Shown here: one piece after another, positions 1 through 10,788 of the stretch
How the letters are laid out: each line of letters opens with the position of its first letter
How positions within the stretch are numbered: the first letter of the stretch is position 1
From: Prochilodus magdalenae
Lineage: Eukaryota; Chordata; Actinopteri; Characiformes; Prochilodontidae
Direction: 5' to 3'
NCBI GenBank assembly: GCA_024036415.1
Contig: JAMWET010006600.1
Coordinates: forward strand, 554,501-618,500
Length of the DNA: 64,000 nt
Made by a program: the position numbers and the translations under genes
Notes under the pieces: generated by a model
The model's input: the letters and a program-made list of their open reading frames with translations, nothing else
The model's database searches: none
What the model was told of the DNA's origin: nothing

Positions 1-239
1 GCCACCTTAAATGGTGCTGCAGGTAAAGTCTACCACTTCATTCACCAGAATGTGACTGCTGATTGAAGTGGTATTGGCATCTTACCACATGCATAGGTAT
101 TGTGTTATGAAATTATGTCTTCTCGTAAACAGAGAAAGGCACTGGAAGTGTTTTCAGGAGTTTCAGTTAACTGGGAGGTTGAAGTTGTTTGTCGATGAGA
201 GTTTCCTCATTTGCTGTGTACTTTGGGCTTTATAACTTT

Positions 240-563
240 TGTGGCAGGGGTGGGGTGGAGTCACTGCCATTTCCTCCAGAAGTGGACACGTGCTCCCCAC
301 TGATCACGCATAGGTGTGCACAATCAGAAGGTGTGGGAACAATGCCCTTATAATCTGGCCCTCTCTCCACTGTGACATGTGGCTTCCATGGCGCATGCAT
401 GAGCGACCTAGAGAAAAATGGAGGGGTGAGATGGGCTAGGACAGCCTGATATTTAAGGTATGTTTTAGTTTGGTTAAATAAAGCACTCTGGTTCATTTGC
501 CCTGGGTGTTTGTGCGTCTTCTTTGAGTCTCGTTGATATTTTGCCTCCCCTGGCCAAGTCACA
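240..563 (+). repeat. Probable solo LTR of a retrotransposon
   Basis: The 324-bp block begins TGTGGC and ends GTCACA, the TG...CA ends expected of an LTR with short inverted termini. Inside are, in the right order, a TATA-like TTATAA (348-353) and a polyadenylation signal AATAAA (477-482) followed by a T/G-rich stretch. No gag or pol reading frame adjoins either side, so it would be a solo LTR. I cannot see a convincing target-site duplication: the flanks are acttt and ctatg. A 128-codon antisense open frame covers the block and is not taken as a gene. The family is not identified. Confidence 0.45.
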
Positions 564-839
564 CTATGTAGACCCACATAACCCAATAAAGCTACATACA
601 AATCTACATAGAACAATAAAGGGAAGGGTACAACAGGGAAAACATAACTGGTTCCCCTAAATAAAAAAATCTAAAACATAAAATTGCATAATTGTAAGTG
701 AGGCATGTCCAGAAACTTTGACCTTACTGAGTCAAACTTTAGTAATGTCTTCTTTAGCAGATATCTGTCTATCTGTTTATCTGTCTGTCTATAATTAGCT
801 GTCTGTACTCATTTTATTCATTTTCACTTTCAACTTTAC

Positions 840-1480
840 TGTTTTCTTGTGACATGTCATGAGCACAGGATGTCTAAGATCTGCCCACGTACTTATTCCA
901 AAAGCTTCAGGTTGATTTCTTGATGACTGATCTTTGTAGAAGCCAGCCTCTGGTCAGCTTCAGTTTCTTAACTAATGCATCACATTAACTTTCAAAGAAT
1001 TGCAGATATTTAGTGAAATCCATTCTTCTATCAACATGTATGTACAGTGTTTCTTTTGCCACTGGCTGCTACACGACCCCAAAGATTGACAGACCCATGA
1101 CTGTGCTTAATAGTTAGCAATGTGTTCTTGCACGCTCCTTTTTTTAATTTTTTTTTTATACAAACCTCCACTGTCTTATCTAGATCTAGGTTTCTTTTGT
1201 GATCAGGTCTGAGGTAATGAGGTTTTCCTTTTATCACTCTTTCATGCAGTTGATGTTTGTGCAGAGCCTTTGCTGTCATATGGGAGCATATGAGAAGTTC
1301 TGTCTGAGAGTTTTCTTGGTCTTCCAGACCTTGTCTAAACTTCCACAGGGAAACACACAATGCTCCTCCATCCAGGAGTGTCTGTGCCTATGCACAGGAT
1401 GTGGGAAATGGGGGGGCTACATCCTGAACCCCCAAAACGGTCAAGAAGGAGCAATGGCTACAACCAAAAAACAATTAAGG
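840..1480 (-). mobile_element. Degenerate Tc1/mariner-like transposon relic
   Basis: Read on the minus strand, 1031-1360 carries pieces of a Tc1-type DDE transposase. They include an ALHKHQLHERVIKGKPHYLRP segment resembling the end of the DNA-binding region, and IKHSHGSVNLWGRVAASGK, which matches the family signature KHGGGSVMxWGCxAASG. The similarity continues downstream on the minus strand to about 840 at the nucleotide level, but out of frame. The key catalytic aspartates cannot be placed with confidence and the frame is broken, so it is inactive. No terminal inverted repeats were identified, so the ends are approximate. Confidence 0.7.
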
Positions 1481-2269
1481 AGGAGAAGATCTGAAGAACA
1501 AGGACTGAGAAGTTCTTAGATCAGGCAAAGGCAAACAGCTATGCTAACATCAGTGAAGATATCTCTAAGAGATAATGAGGCTACGTTAGCTAACTATTTG
1601 CCAGCTTCTTGGTAAATGGTATTGCAGTTATGATCTGTTGCCTCATTTACCAGAATGTAACTGTTACACCATTTAATGTGGGCAGTTTGGTTGTTCAAAA
1701 TAACTGTTATGTAATGTGACACTTTCTTAGCATGCTTATGTTTCATTATGGTGCTGTACTGTTGGGCTTTCCAGTACTGTGTTGATGCATGCATCTATGA
1801 CAAGTTGGAGGTGTAATATCCCTAGGTGGTCTGTACTGCACCAGAACATGCATCGAAGAGTAAAGAAGCTTGTGGAAAACAAGTCAACACACTAGCTGTA
1901 TTCCTGTTTTTAAGAATGACCAAATACACCCTGACCAAGAGTGCATCTAAGGGCATAAGGGCTGAGGCTCAGTGAGGGTCTGTCTGACAATAACAGTAAC
2001 ATACTAGTGGCTTGCCCACCCATATTCACAATCCAGTATAATAGAAACTCCCACCTTCTACTTCCACACTGGCCGCTTTATGAGCGCTGCCTTTTTAGGA
2101 TATATATATATGTAAATAATTATGCGCTCTAGCTGATCTCTAACTGCTTAATATATAGCAGCTGTCAGCTCTGCTATTCACCGCTGCTCTGTGTCCACAG
2201 ATACCACAGTAAACCATTCTAAGCACAGCAGACATGATGGTGTTGAAGGTAGTTGCATGAGACATAGCA

Positions 2270-2345
2270 GTGTGGCTGAGGTTTTTACTCACGTCAGTAG
2301 CACTGCTATTTTGAGAGTGGTTCACCACCTAGATATCTGGCCAGG
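2270..2345. repeat. Fragment resembling an otophysan dispersed repeat
   Basis: The stretch with CACGTCAGTAGCACTGCT and a following GTGGTTCACCACCTAGA resembles part of the family seen more fully at 8600-8870, in the opposite arm. It directly precedes the Tc1-like relic. The match is short and remembered rather than aligned, so the assignment is tentative. Confidence 0.35.
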
Positions 2346-2359
2346 CAAATATGTGGTCA

Positions 2360-3130
2360 TGTTCTATGGGCAATCAAACATGGCGGTGGTAGTGTGATGG
2401 TGCAGAGATGCCTTGCTGCTTCAGGGCCTGGATGTCCTGACTAATGAAATCGTTAATTCTGCTCTCGACCAAAAAATCCTGAGGGAGAGTGTCTGATCAT
2501 CAGGCCATGACCTGAAGCCCAAGCACAGTTGGGTTATGCAGCAAGACAAGGAACTGAAGTACATGAGCACATCTGAATGGCTGAATGCGGAGGGATCTAT
2601 TAGAAAAAATATTAAATGCATCTACAGACAACTAGTTCATAATTTTATGTTTTAAAAATATAATTACCTGTAACTATGCATTGTTGTGTTTCCATTAGTT
2701 TAGCATGAGCCGTTTAAATCTACACAGCAGTGGGTTATCTTCCAAAAAAGGCTTCCATGTTTTACAATAGTCAAGAACAGACCAACCTAGTAGTTAAGCT
2801 CTACTAGATGCTTGGAAAAGGATGAAGGGAAGAGTGTTCCGTTGATTGCAATCGGAAGTCTCACTGCTGGACACTACTAAATCTTACACACTGCACCTTA
2901 AGTAGGCAGTTCAGGCTTAAAAGCTCTTAGAAGTAGCTGAATTAAAGCAATTCCGCAAAGAAGAGTGAGGTACAGTTCCTTCACTATGGTGTGAAAAACA
3001 GCTTCAGCTGTAGGAAGCATTTGGTCGTAGATGTCTCTACTAAAGATGGCACAGCCAGTTATTAAGTTTAGGGGCAATAACTTTTTTGTTGTTAGCTTCT
3101 TTCAATAAATGAAATAAGCATGTAAAAGCA
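2360..3130 (+). mobile_element. Degenerate Tc1/mariner-like transposon relic
   Basis: At about 2370-2430 the plus strand translates to IKHGGGSVMVQRCLAASGPG, a clear Tc1-family transposase signature. Downstream, 2440-2600 keeps recognisable pieces (codons for an NSALDQKIL-like segment, and a stretch around the CTGAATGGCTGAA at about 2573). The 3' part returns at 2945-3110, with sequence matching the C-terminal coding end and 3' untranslated end of such elements, including CAGCCAGTTATTAAGTTTAG. The middle (about 2640-2940) is diverged or replaced. Stops and frameshifts make it inactive. It lies upstream of megf9 in the same orientation and has no evident role. Confidence 0.75.
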
Positions 3131-3189
3131 TGTTTTGGGTTTCCTCACATTTTATATTAGAATCTAAAATCATGTATCCAAATAAAAAA

Positions 3190-3300
3190 AATGCAACATG
3201 CCAGACGCCTTGTGATCATACCTATCATGCATCTTGAATATTCTCATACATTTCCTGCAGATTTTGCAGTAGGGGTGCAGTAGTATGAGTAAACTGAAAC
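3190..3300 (-). mobile_element. Short relic of a Tc1-type element, family shared with 48780-49510
   Basis: GCAACATGCCAGACG at about 3194 and the segment around ATCTTGAATATTCTCATACA and TTTCCTGCAGATTTTG (about 3231-3267) repeat, with few differences, the blocks at 48912-48926 and 48982-49020 in the same orientation. The intervening 60 or so bases of the longer copy are largely missing here. Read on the minus strand it gives a CTPTAKSAGNV fragment plus an ENIQDA fragment, equivalent to the C-terminal transposase region of the larger copy. It is a deletion derivative with no function. Confidence 0.6.
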
Positions 3301-4361
3301 TGATCCAGAGTGGCACTTAATGCTTATTACCACTAGAGGGCGGTGATGATCCATGATGGCCCCAGCAGCTTCGCTACGTAGAAAGCTTTTCAGATCTATA
3401 AAGTTACTCAGTACTGAGAAGTTGGAGTGTTTTGTCAGTGAAACCACTGCAAGTATTCAAAAAGTCAATGAATTTGTCACTGAACATGTTTTGATGTTTA
3501 AGTGGTCCCCATCAATTTCCTACATACAGCATTCAAAACATTTCAAAAGCTGTTTCACCAAGCTCTTCTTCTTCTGCTTCCAAATCTTTTCCACATGATG
3601 GCGCTGAGTGGTTGATACTTTCACCATCACGCCACAAAGACTGAGAAGGGCCAGTTTCATGGATAGAGCCTAGTCTTGGACTAAAGAGAATTTCCTAGTG
3701 TGATCCACCTTCAACACTGCAGTTTAGTTCAAGATCAGGTTTAAAGGAAAACTCCAAAGATTGTTTTTCAAAGTTGAAGTGTAATTCAGAGATTTAACTC
3801 AATGCAAGTCTTTCAAGATAATTTGATGTAAATGATGTTGTAATTGGCCAACTTAGACGTCTTTATAGTGGTGGTGATGGGAACCAGGGGTCACCATGTT
3901 TACAACACATGTTTATTTACTATCTAAAACCACCAATGAACCTACACGTGCCTTCTGCTTTTTATATGTGATGATTATGTTAAAACAGTGATACATCTGG
4001 ATACAAAAGTATTTGTTTGGAAAAAATGTTTTATGTCAAATCATTACCTCAAAACAATGTCTCAGAAACGTCATCATGTAGCATATTTATATTCATACAA
4101 TGTATAACTGTAAAATAGTTTTTTATAGGCATTAAACGCTTCAGATGGGCTGAATTCAAATCTGGGAAACTAGTCTACAAAGTGTGAAAGAACTATAACT
4201 GTTTTAAATGACTGCCAAATGCATAAAATTAAAGACATCCACACCTTAACTAATTTAAACTGTTTGTTTGTAGACGTTAATGCCAAATAACCTCACAGCT
4301 GTTCAGTAAAGTAGTGTAATTTAATGTTTGTATTGAGACTTCAATAAGAAAGCCTTTACTA

Positions 4362-4611
4362 AAGTCCCGCCTCCGCGCGTTTTCATTGGTCTTTCCGTAA
4401 GTGTCAGTCTGAGGAAACCCTGACCTATGATTGGCTGGAGAGAAGCGTTTGTTGTAGATGAGGCTGAGAACTGTCAGTTACAGTGAAACAACCGCTTAGT
4501 AACGCGGCGTCGTTCGAACCGCGAGCCGGAGTGAGGCTGAAGCTCTCCAACGGACAAAAAGGTGGATTTTACTCGTTATCGCTTCACATGGGGAGCTGAA
4601 AGGACACCAAA
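4362..4611 (+). promoter_or_regulatory. megf9: megf9 proximal promoter and 5'UTR
   Basis: CpG dinucleotides are unusually dense from 4366 to about 4530, in contrast to the flanking DNA. A GC-box-like CCCGCCTCC lies at 4366-4374, and two inverted CCAAT boxes (ATTGG) lie at 4385-4389 and 4430-4434. No TATA box is evident, so the start of transcription is probably dispersed, near 4430-4500. The 5'UTR would contain a three-codon upstream ORF (ATG 4588, stop 4597-4599) and, if transcription starts early enough, a 14-codon one including its stop (ATG 4458, stop 4497-4499). The start site itself is inferred. Confidence 0.55.
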
Positions 4612-5125
4612 ATGGTTTTCGCGCTTTACGGAATGCCACTGTTTCTAGTTTTGGAGTTCCTCTTGGTCCCGAGCTCGGTCGCTCAAGAAAACGAGTTTAC
4701 GGTCGCGAGGGACCCGCGTGCTGCTGTGGAGAACCGGCTGGAGCCGCTCGGTGGCGGCACGGCCATCCCTAATTACTTACCGGGGGAAGAGGACCCACAG
4801 TTAGCACTTTTCACCACAGCTCCATTTATCACAACAAAGGAGAGCAGGACTGCTGGCAAAAACGACCAGCTGCTGTTCACTGCTGCTTTGGTGACAACCA
4901 CCACGGTCTCTCCTTCACCCAAAACAATGGCTCCAACAACAGTTAACGGCAGGGACGAAAGGTTAGCCGACAAGACTACACTCTCCACCGGGTTATTTAC
5001 TTCTACTTTTACATCTCTTTCGACTGAAAACTCAACCACGCCGGCTAAAAAGGATTCTACTACCACAAACAGCAACTCGTGGACGGTGAAAAGCCCTCCC
5101 TCAACCACCCTCACCACCGAGAAAG
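4612..5125 (+). CDS. megf9: megf9 exon 1: signal peptide and Thr/Ser-rich region
   Basis: This is the first coding exon of the transmembrane protein MEGF9 (multiple EGF-like domains 9). The ATG has a good Kozak context (AAAATGG, with A at -3 and G at +4). Residues 1-24 form a signal peptide with hydrophobic core and a likely cleavage after SSVA-24. Residues 25-65 are charged and unremarkable. Residues 68-171 are strongly Thr/Ser-rich with scattered Pro, a mucin-like stretch probably heavily O-glycosylated, and hold one N-glycosylation sequon at N140. The exon ends AAAG|GTAAAG at 5125/5126 after 171 codons plus one base (phase 1), which joins exon 2 as Gly172. The open frame continuing to 5145 is intronic read-through. 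The assignment rests on architecture and on exon 2; the low-complexity part alone would not identify the gene. Confidence 0.82.
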
Positions 5126-5939
5126 GTAAAGTCCTAGTCCAGTAAGCCAAACATTAAAGGGCTAATGCCGTACATATTTCTTGTGTTTAAATTTTACCCT
5201 TGAGGTCATGACATCTGTGTGGTGTTATGGACCACCATCATTCTTGACCCAAACTCTTTTAATTGCTTAGAAATAATCTTGTTCTTGAGTTTTGAAGTCT
5301 GAATTTTGATCTGCCTGCTCTTAATATTGGTGCATTCAAAAAGCAGGGTGTACTGAAACACTATTTATAACTTCAGCCTGAATGGGCGGGGCTAAGGTAC
5401 TATAGGTTGAAATGGTGAGTACACACTGTCTGGCCGAAGATGTCACGTACTCTCAGGCCCTGTTCAGACTATGAGCTCAGGTCCGATATACATATATATT
5501 TAAAATATTTTTTTAATCTAGTCTGGAGTGCATAAAACCCCAAAACTTGCATTTTGCAAAATCACATTTTAAAGTATTTTGCGTCACTCACAACTAAACC
5601 AACAATGACAGTGTCATTTTGTAACAGTTTACTATGTACTTACTGCCACCTGTGTCATTACCACAGATAGACCCGATGATTTCTGCTCACACAAATTCAA
5701 TCTGATCACGGACAGCCGTGTGCACAGATCTAATTTTTTAAACAAATCTGATTTGCCTGCAGTTTGAAAATAACCCAATTGCCTTGTTTGACTGCCCGTC
5801 CAAATTTTTTCATATCCAGACTAATTTAGATTTAGAACCACATTAGCAGACAATTGTAATCGTCTCAGTCTGTACGTTCTGGCTGCAGTGTCGTTTTTGT
5901 TGACAACATCATGCAGTGTCGTTATTCATTCCCATTCAG

Positions 5940-6965
5940 AATTGTATTAGTTTTACGACTGAGATTGTATTGGCGATGGGAAGGTTGAGAAACTCCATAA
6001 AGTTTTCTCCGGCACATGCCAAAGACTTTTAATGGGGTTAAGTTCAGGACTCTTGTGTTGGCCAGATCAGGTGTGAAAATGAAAACTCAAACCACAACTC
6101 CCCAAAGCACTCTTTCACAATCTAAGACTGATGAATCTTGGCAATTTGCTGTCCTGGAATATGCCAATGCCATCAGGCAAGAAAAAAAAAATTGATGGGA
6201 TAACCTGGTCATTAATTCAGGTAGTCAGCTGACTTATTTTATTGTCACGTGACATTGCTTAGCCTTGAGCTGACTAAATGAAGCAAGCCTAGCTCCGAAC
6301 ACTGCCTTCAGAGGCTTGCGTGGTGGGCACCATGCATGATGAGTGCATCTTCTCATGTGCTTCCCACTTTACCCTGATATGTCCATAGTTTACTCTGGAA
6401 TAGGGTAATTCTGGGCTCATCATGACCTTATTCTATTGTTCCAGAATTCAGTCTTTATGCTCCCTAGCAAACTGAAACCCAATTAGCTGGACTACTAGGT
6501 TTTCTTATGAGTATTTTCTTACTGCTGTTTAGTTCCAATCTTGTGAGTTCTTGTTGAATTGTACTTGTGGAAATGCTCTTATGTTCATTATTAAAAATAG
6601 CTTTGAGTTCTACTGTTGTTTTTGACCTCTGATCATGGTCAATCAAAGTTTTTCTGTATTTATTTTTAGTGTTTTTAAATGTTTATTTATTTTCTGACAC
6701 ACTTCAATGAAGTTGACATTCACTGTGTTTCAAGTTTTGAATAAATCGCTGGAGAGGTCCTTACCCAATTCCAATCATTTCAGCATCTCCTTGTTGTTTT
6801 CTTTGCTTGATGCAGGCCAGTAATCAACTCTTTACATACTTTCCACGACTGCAGAGCGTGTCTTCCCACATGGTTGTTCAAGAAATTAGAAGCTACTCAC
6901 TGCATCATTTAGGGTTGTTGCCTTACATATCACTGCGGTGTTTATCACAATAACTCTGTATTTAA
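5940..6965 (-). mobile_element. Nearly full-length degenerate Tc1-like transposon
   Basis: The minus strand carries an almost complete but broken Tc1-type element. The probable transposase ATG complement is at 6869-6871. Downstream on the minus strand are an open helix-turn-helix region (6464-6646, with RSKTTVELKAIFNNE and SISTSTIQQELTRLELNS), the region before the catalytic core, and a C-terminal portion near 6000-6200. Flanking text such as AGAAGCTACTCACTGCATCA (6888-6907) and GATGGGATAACCTGGTCATT (6194-6213) is characteristic of a well-known fish subfamily. Several frameshifts and stops make it non-autonomous. The TIRs are not resolved. It is a different subfamily from the copies near 1200, 2400 and 49000. 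Confidence 0.8.
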
Positions 6966-8599
6966 AACAGACTGTTTTTACTGTTTAATTTTAGTGCAAG
7001 GATTGTTTGGGCTGAACATTGAATGTTATGTTTTAATGTTGATGTCAGACTCTGTCGTTTTAAGAAGTAACTAAGATTTGCTGTCTGGGCCTTTGATTAA
7101 AGTAGACTTCTAGTAAATGATGATGGTCTTTAACAGTAAATATAATTTTGTATGTCTCTTTAATTCACACTCGCTACAGTTAACATTAGTCTTCTTGGTG
7201 TGCTAAAAAAGCTTCATCAAAGACAATGTCCTTTGGAAGCCTTCTACACTTTCCAGGTTCCAAAATGAAACGGGCACAAGCAGGCTCCACCTGTGTCCTA
7301 GAACTATTTTCTTGTGTAAAAAGAGCACTAGATATTGTTCCTTATGACCTATTTTTTAGTCATATTCTTACATGCCTTGTTCTCCAATACCACTGTTTTC
7401 CTGTTTGTCAGCTCTCTTAAACAAGTTTTTAATGTAACGGAGGCCCAGGGCAAAAGACCATTCAAAGCTCAAAAGCTACATCACCACCTTTTGTTGTGGA
7501 ACACACCTTTGTGTGCCGTGACACTGAACAAAGCTTTTGAAGGTCAAATGATAAAAATGGGGAACGCTGTCAGTGAATCTGTCTTAATTTATCATTGAAA
7601 TGTCTCTAAAGTGCCAATTTCCTCAGTCTCATCCAGTGCTTTGAGCTGTGCAGGGATGAGGCTGATGACTTGGAAATGACCTTCACCTAATAGCTTTATC
7701 ATTAATTATTCCATGTTTTCAGCCGCAGAGAAAGTGATCATAATTTCTGAGCATTCTCCTCTTTTGTTTTACAGAAAAAGTCCGTTTTAATCAGTTCACT
7801 GCTAAGCATCCAGACTTTCAATTCCCCTTCATGCAGGCATATAGATACAAGATTATATTTCAGGTTTCTGTTGTTTTTGTTTGTATAAATATATCTTGCA
7901 TTTTTAATGAAAGAACAATTATTTGTTTGTTTGTTTAAAGAAAAAGTAGCACCTGAAATTGTGAATGCATTTTGTAGCATATGTAAATGCATGACATTGT
8001 GAACTCAAAGAAGAGGCTGGCACAGCACCCTTGTTGACTGAAGTGGCTGCCTGCCATATTGAGGTTTTCATCATTTTTATAGTTCACAGTATTTTTTTGG
8101 GCCTTACTGCTCAGATATCACTCGACTGCAGAGAAAACTAGGATTAAAGACCTCTAGGGAACATTGTGATTGGTTTAGAATCAGATCACTCAAACCGCAT
8201 TCAGAGATATTCAGATGAATCTTGACCACAGTTATGACAGGTGTGAAAAGAATGCGCTTTCTGTATTGATTTACAGTTACATAACAGTTGGAGGAAATGC
8301 GTCTTGTACATGCGAATGGAAGTGTTAACTAGCAGGTGAGAGGATGAACAAGGAAATGAAAGATGGGAGACACACGATGCTGGAGTTATAACGAGGGCCA
8401 TCTTTTACTTTGCAGCAAAGGAGGTGCCAAGCTTGTTGAACCATATTGTAAATGGGGGGGGGATAAACAACTAAAATGTAAAGGATACATATGTTATGTG
8501 TGTAAAGGAAAAACTCAGATCTCATCTGTTCATAAGTGCAGATGCATTTGAATAAAAAGTGTGTGCAGAATTTGGCCAAAGTATATTACTATATTACTA

Positions 8600-8987
<388 letters not shown>

Positions 8988-10301
8988 CATTTATGGTGTG
9001 TGAAACGTTTAATATGAATGAACCAATAGAAATGCTCCAAAACTGCTTGGAATCTCTCTAAGTTAACATACATTTAAGTCAAGCAATGTTTTTGGTCTTT
9101 CCTGTCTTTGGTTAGCCACAATGTCCAGATACGGTCCAGAGATAAAACACATGTTAATGCAAGAGAAGTTTTGGGGAATTGTTGATTTCAAGCGTTTGTT
9201 AGCAATGATGGCTTTATAGCTCCAAAGAACCTGATATGTTTCCTGATTGACCACATCTGGGATAAATATAAAATTGTGTTGAATTGATTTTTGTGCAACC
9301 TTTCCTTTGTATGAAAAGGGTCATCTGAAGTACAGTGGCTGATTTTTCAGTTTTTCACTAAAGGTGACTATATATGGGGAAGCTATTTTTGTTCCACCTC
9401 AGCACTCTGAGCCTTTGGTACAGTCATGGTGCACAGTTTGTTCACACTGAATGTGAATTCCTGTTTAGTGTCTACTGGCTTTTGTAGATGGATCACAAAT
9501 CACATTTAGAGATAAGGGAATGCTACTAATTGATCATGGTGGTGTTAAATGAGCTGGAGCCTTATCTCTCTCGAGTCTGTGACAGAGTGTTATTTTTACT
9601 TGTCTGTAAATTCTGTGGATCATCTCTTGTAAATCTTGTTGATGCATGGAAAACCCATAGAAATGGGTTTGAGGATAGGTTGGATATTAAACCATAACAG
9701 AGTACACATGTAAACTACCAGCATTGTTTGACAACCATTGTAGGACAAACGTGGCAGCCATGGTCTTATTTAAAGGGTTCATGTCATGGAAAAACACTTT
9801 CTTTTTTTCCTGCACGTAGTTTAGCCACCCCCATTCCCCTTGAACAGGTTGTTTCCTGTTTAATTTGTTTTTGGTACATAAAGCTACATAGGTCATAAAT
9901 GGACCTAAATATACAAGCTGAATGTATTATATGGACACTTTTAAAAGATCTTGGTTAGCTGAAGTCATGTTCCACAAAGTACAAAAATACAGCAAATTTT
10001 ACTTTCAATTCAAAGTAGAAAGCTTGCTTATTCTGAAAATGGTAATGGTTGAGCTTGTAGTAATGCAGCACTGCTTTCTGTTCCGTAAAGTAAATGCCAA
10101 GTGATTTTTCTCTTTGCCTTTCCTCTTTGTAGATGAAGTGGGCTGCTATCTATAAAAAACAAACATAAATGTAAGCTTAAATCCCCTGACTCATCACCTA
10201 GCTGCATGCACAATGTGACAGTAAAAGCAGTCATCATTTCCAAAGGTTTAAGTGCCTATTGAATCTAATGTACATGCAGTAATTATAATCCTGGGTTGGA
10301 A

Positions 10302-10724
10302 TTAGTGCTGGGCAATAGTGATAAAATTCTATGTCATAATATTTTCAGAAAAATTATACCATGATACCAGCTAACATTTAAAGACACAAGGAACCCAAAT
10401 CTGTGTTGTCTTTCTAATTTGGTTGTTCTTTCAGACAAACAGTAAATCTGTACTTTTTTTAATACCATTTGAGTGATGTTCCAATGACCAGCAAATTACA
10501 GATAATGTTTACCACTTGTCTTTTCTGCATGTATCATAAGCATTCCACTTACCTGTTTAGAAGGCTGCTCTCTCTTGTCCTGCCCACACGGTTTTAAAGT
10601 AAGAGAAACAAGAACACAGCTATATAATAAGACTTTATATTATGGATGTAGTGTTACATCATGGGTTTAGTGCTTGGTATCCGTCAGTGCCACAGTACAC
10701 TGGTATAGACAATATATTGCCCAG
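10302..10724. mobile_element. MITE-like element with CTGGGCAATA ends
   Basis: The left end reads TGCTGGGCAATAGTGATAAA (from about 10306) and the right end, as complement, reads CTACTGGGCAATATATTGTC, giving an imperfect terminal inverted repeat sharing CTGGGCAATA. The approximately 420-bp interior has no coding capacity and is rich in ATA and TCA steps. Ends of this form are common in non-autonomous hAT-like elements of fish, so that class is an inference. A target duplication is not clear: the flanks TAGTG and TAGTA are similar but not identical. Confidence 0.55.
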
Positions 10725-10740
10725 TAGTAACTGGTGCTTA

Positions 10741-10788
<48 letters not shown>
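10741..10788. repeat. (AAT)16 microsatellite
   Basis: Sixteen uninterrupted AAT units lie about 17 bp outside the right end of the MITE-like element. Confidence 0.97.

Larger units (their letters stand above)
1..4361. other. Upstream flank of megf9 (no gene recognised)
   Basis: No protein-coding exon is recognisable here. The region contains a probable solo LTR (240-563), a minus-strand Tc1-like relic (about 840-1480), a fragment resembling an otophysan repeat (about 2270-2345), a plus-strand Tc1-like relic (about 2360-3130) and a minus-strand relic of another Tc1-type family (about 3190-3300). A short CTGT/CTAT-rich run lies at 765-795. Between 1500 and 2250 and between 3300 and 4361 I see only AT-rich unique-looking sequence. 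Short open frames in this flank have no recognisable domain apart from the transposase remnants. Confidence 0.6.

Noticed and set aside
230..616. 128-codon minus-strand open frame
   Set aside because: Antisense to a probable solo LTR, with no recognisable domain.
4773..5150. 125-codon minus-strand open frame over megf9 exon 1
   Set aside because: Shadow of the Thr-rich coding exon, giving Val-rich text on the complement.
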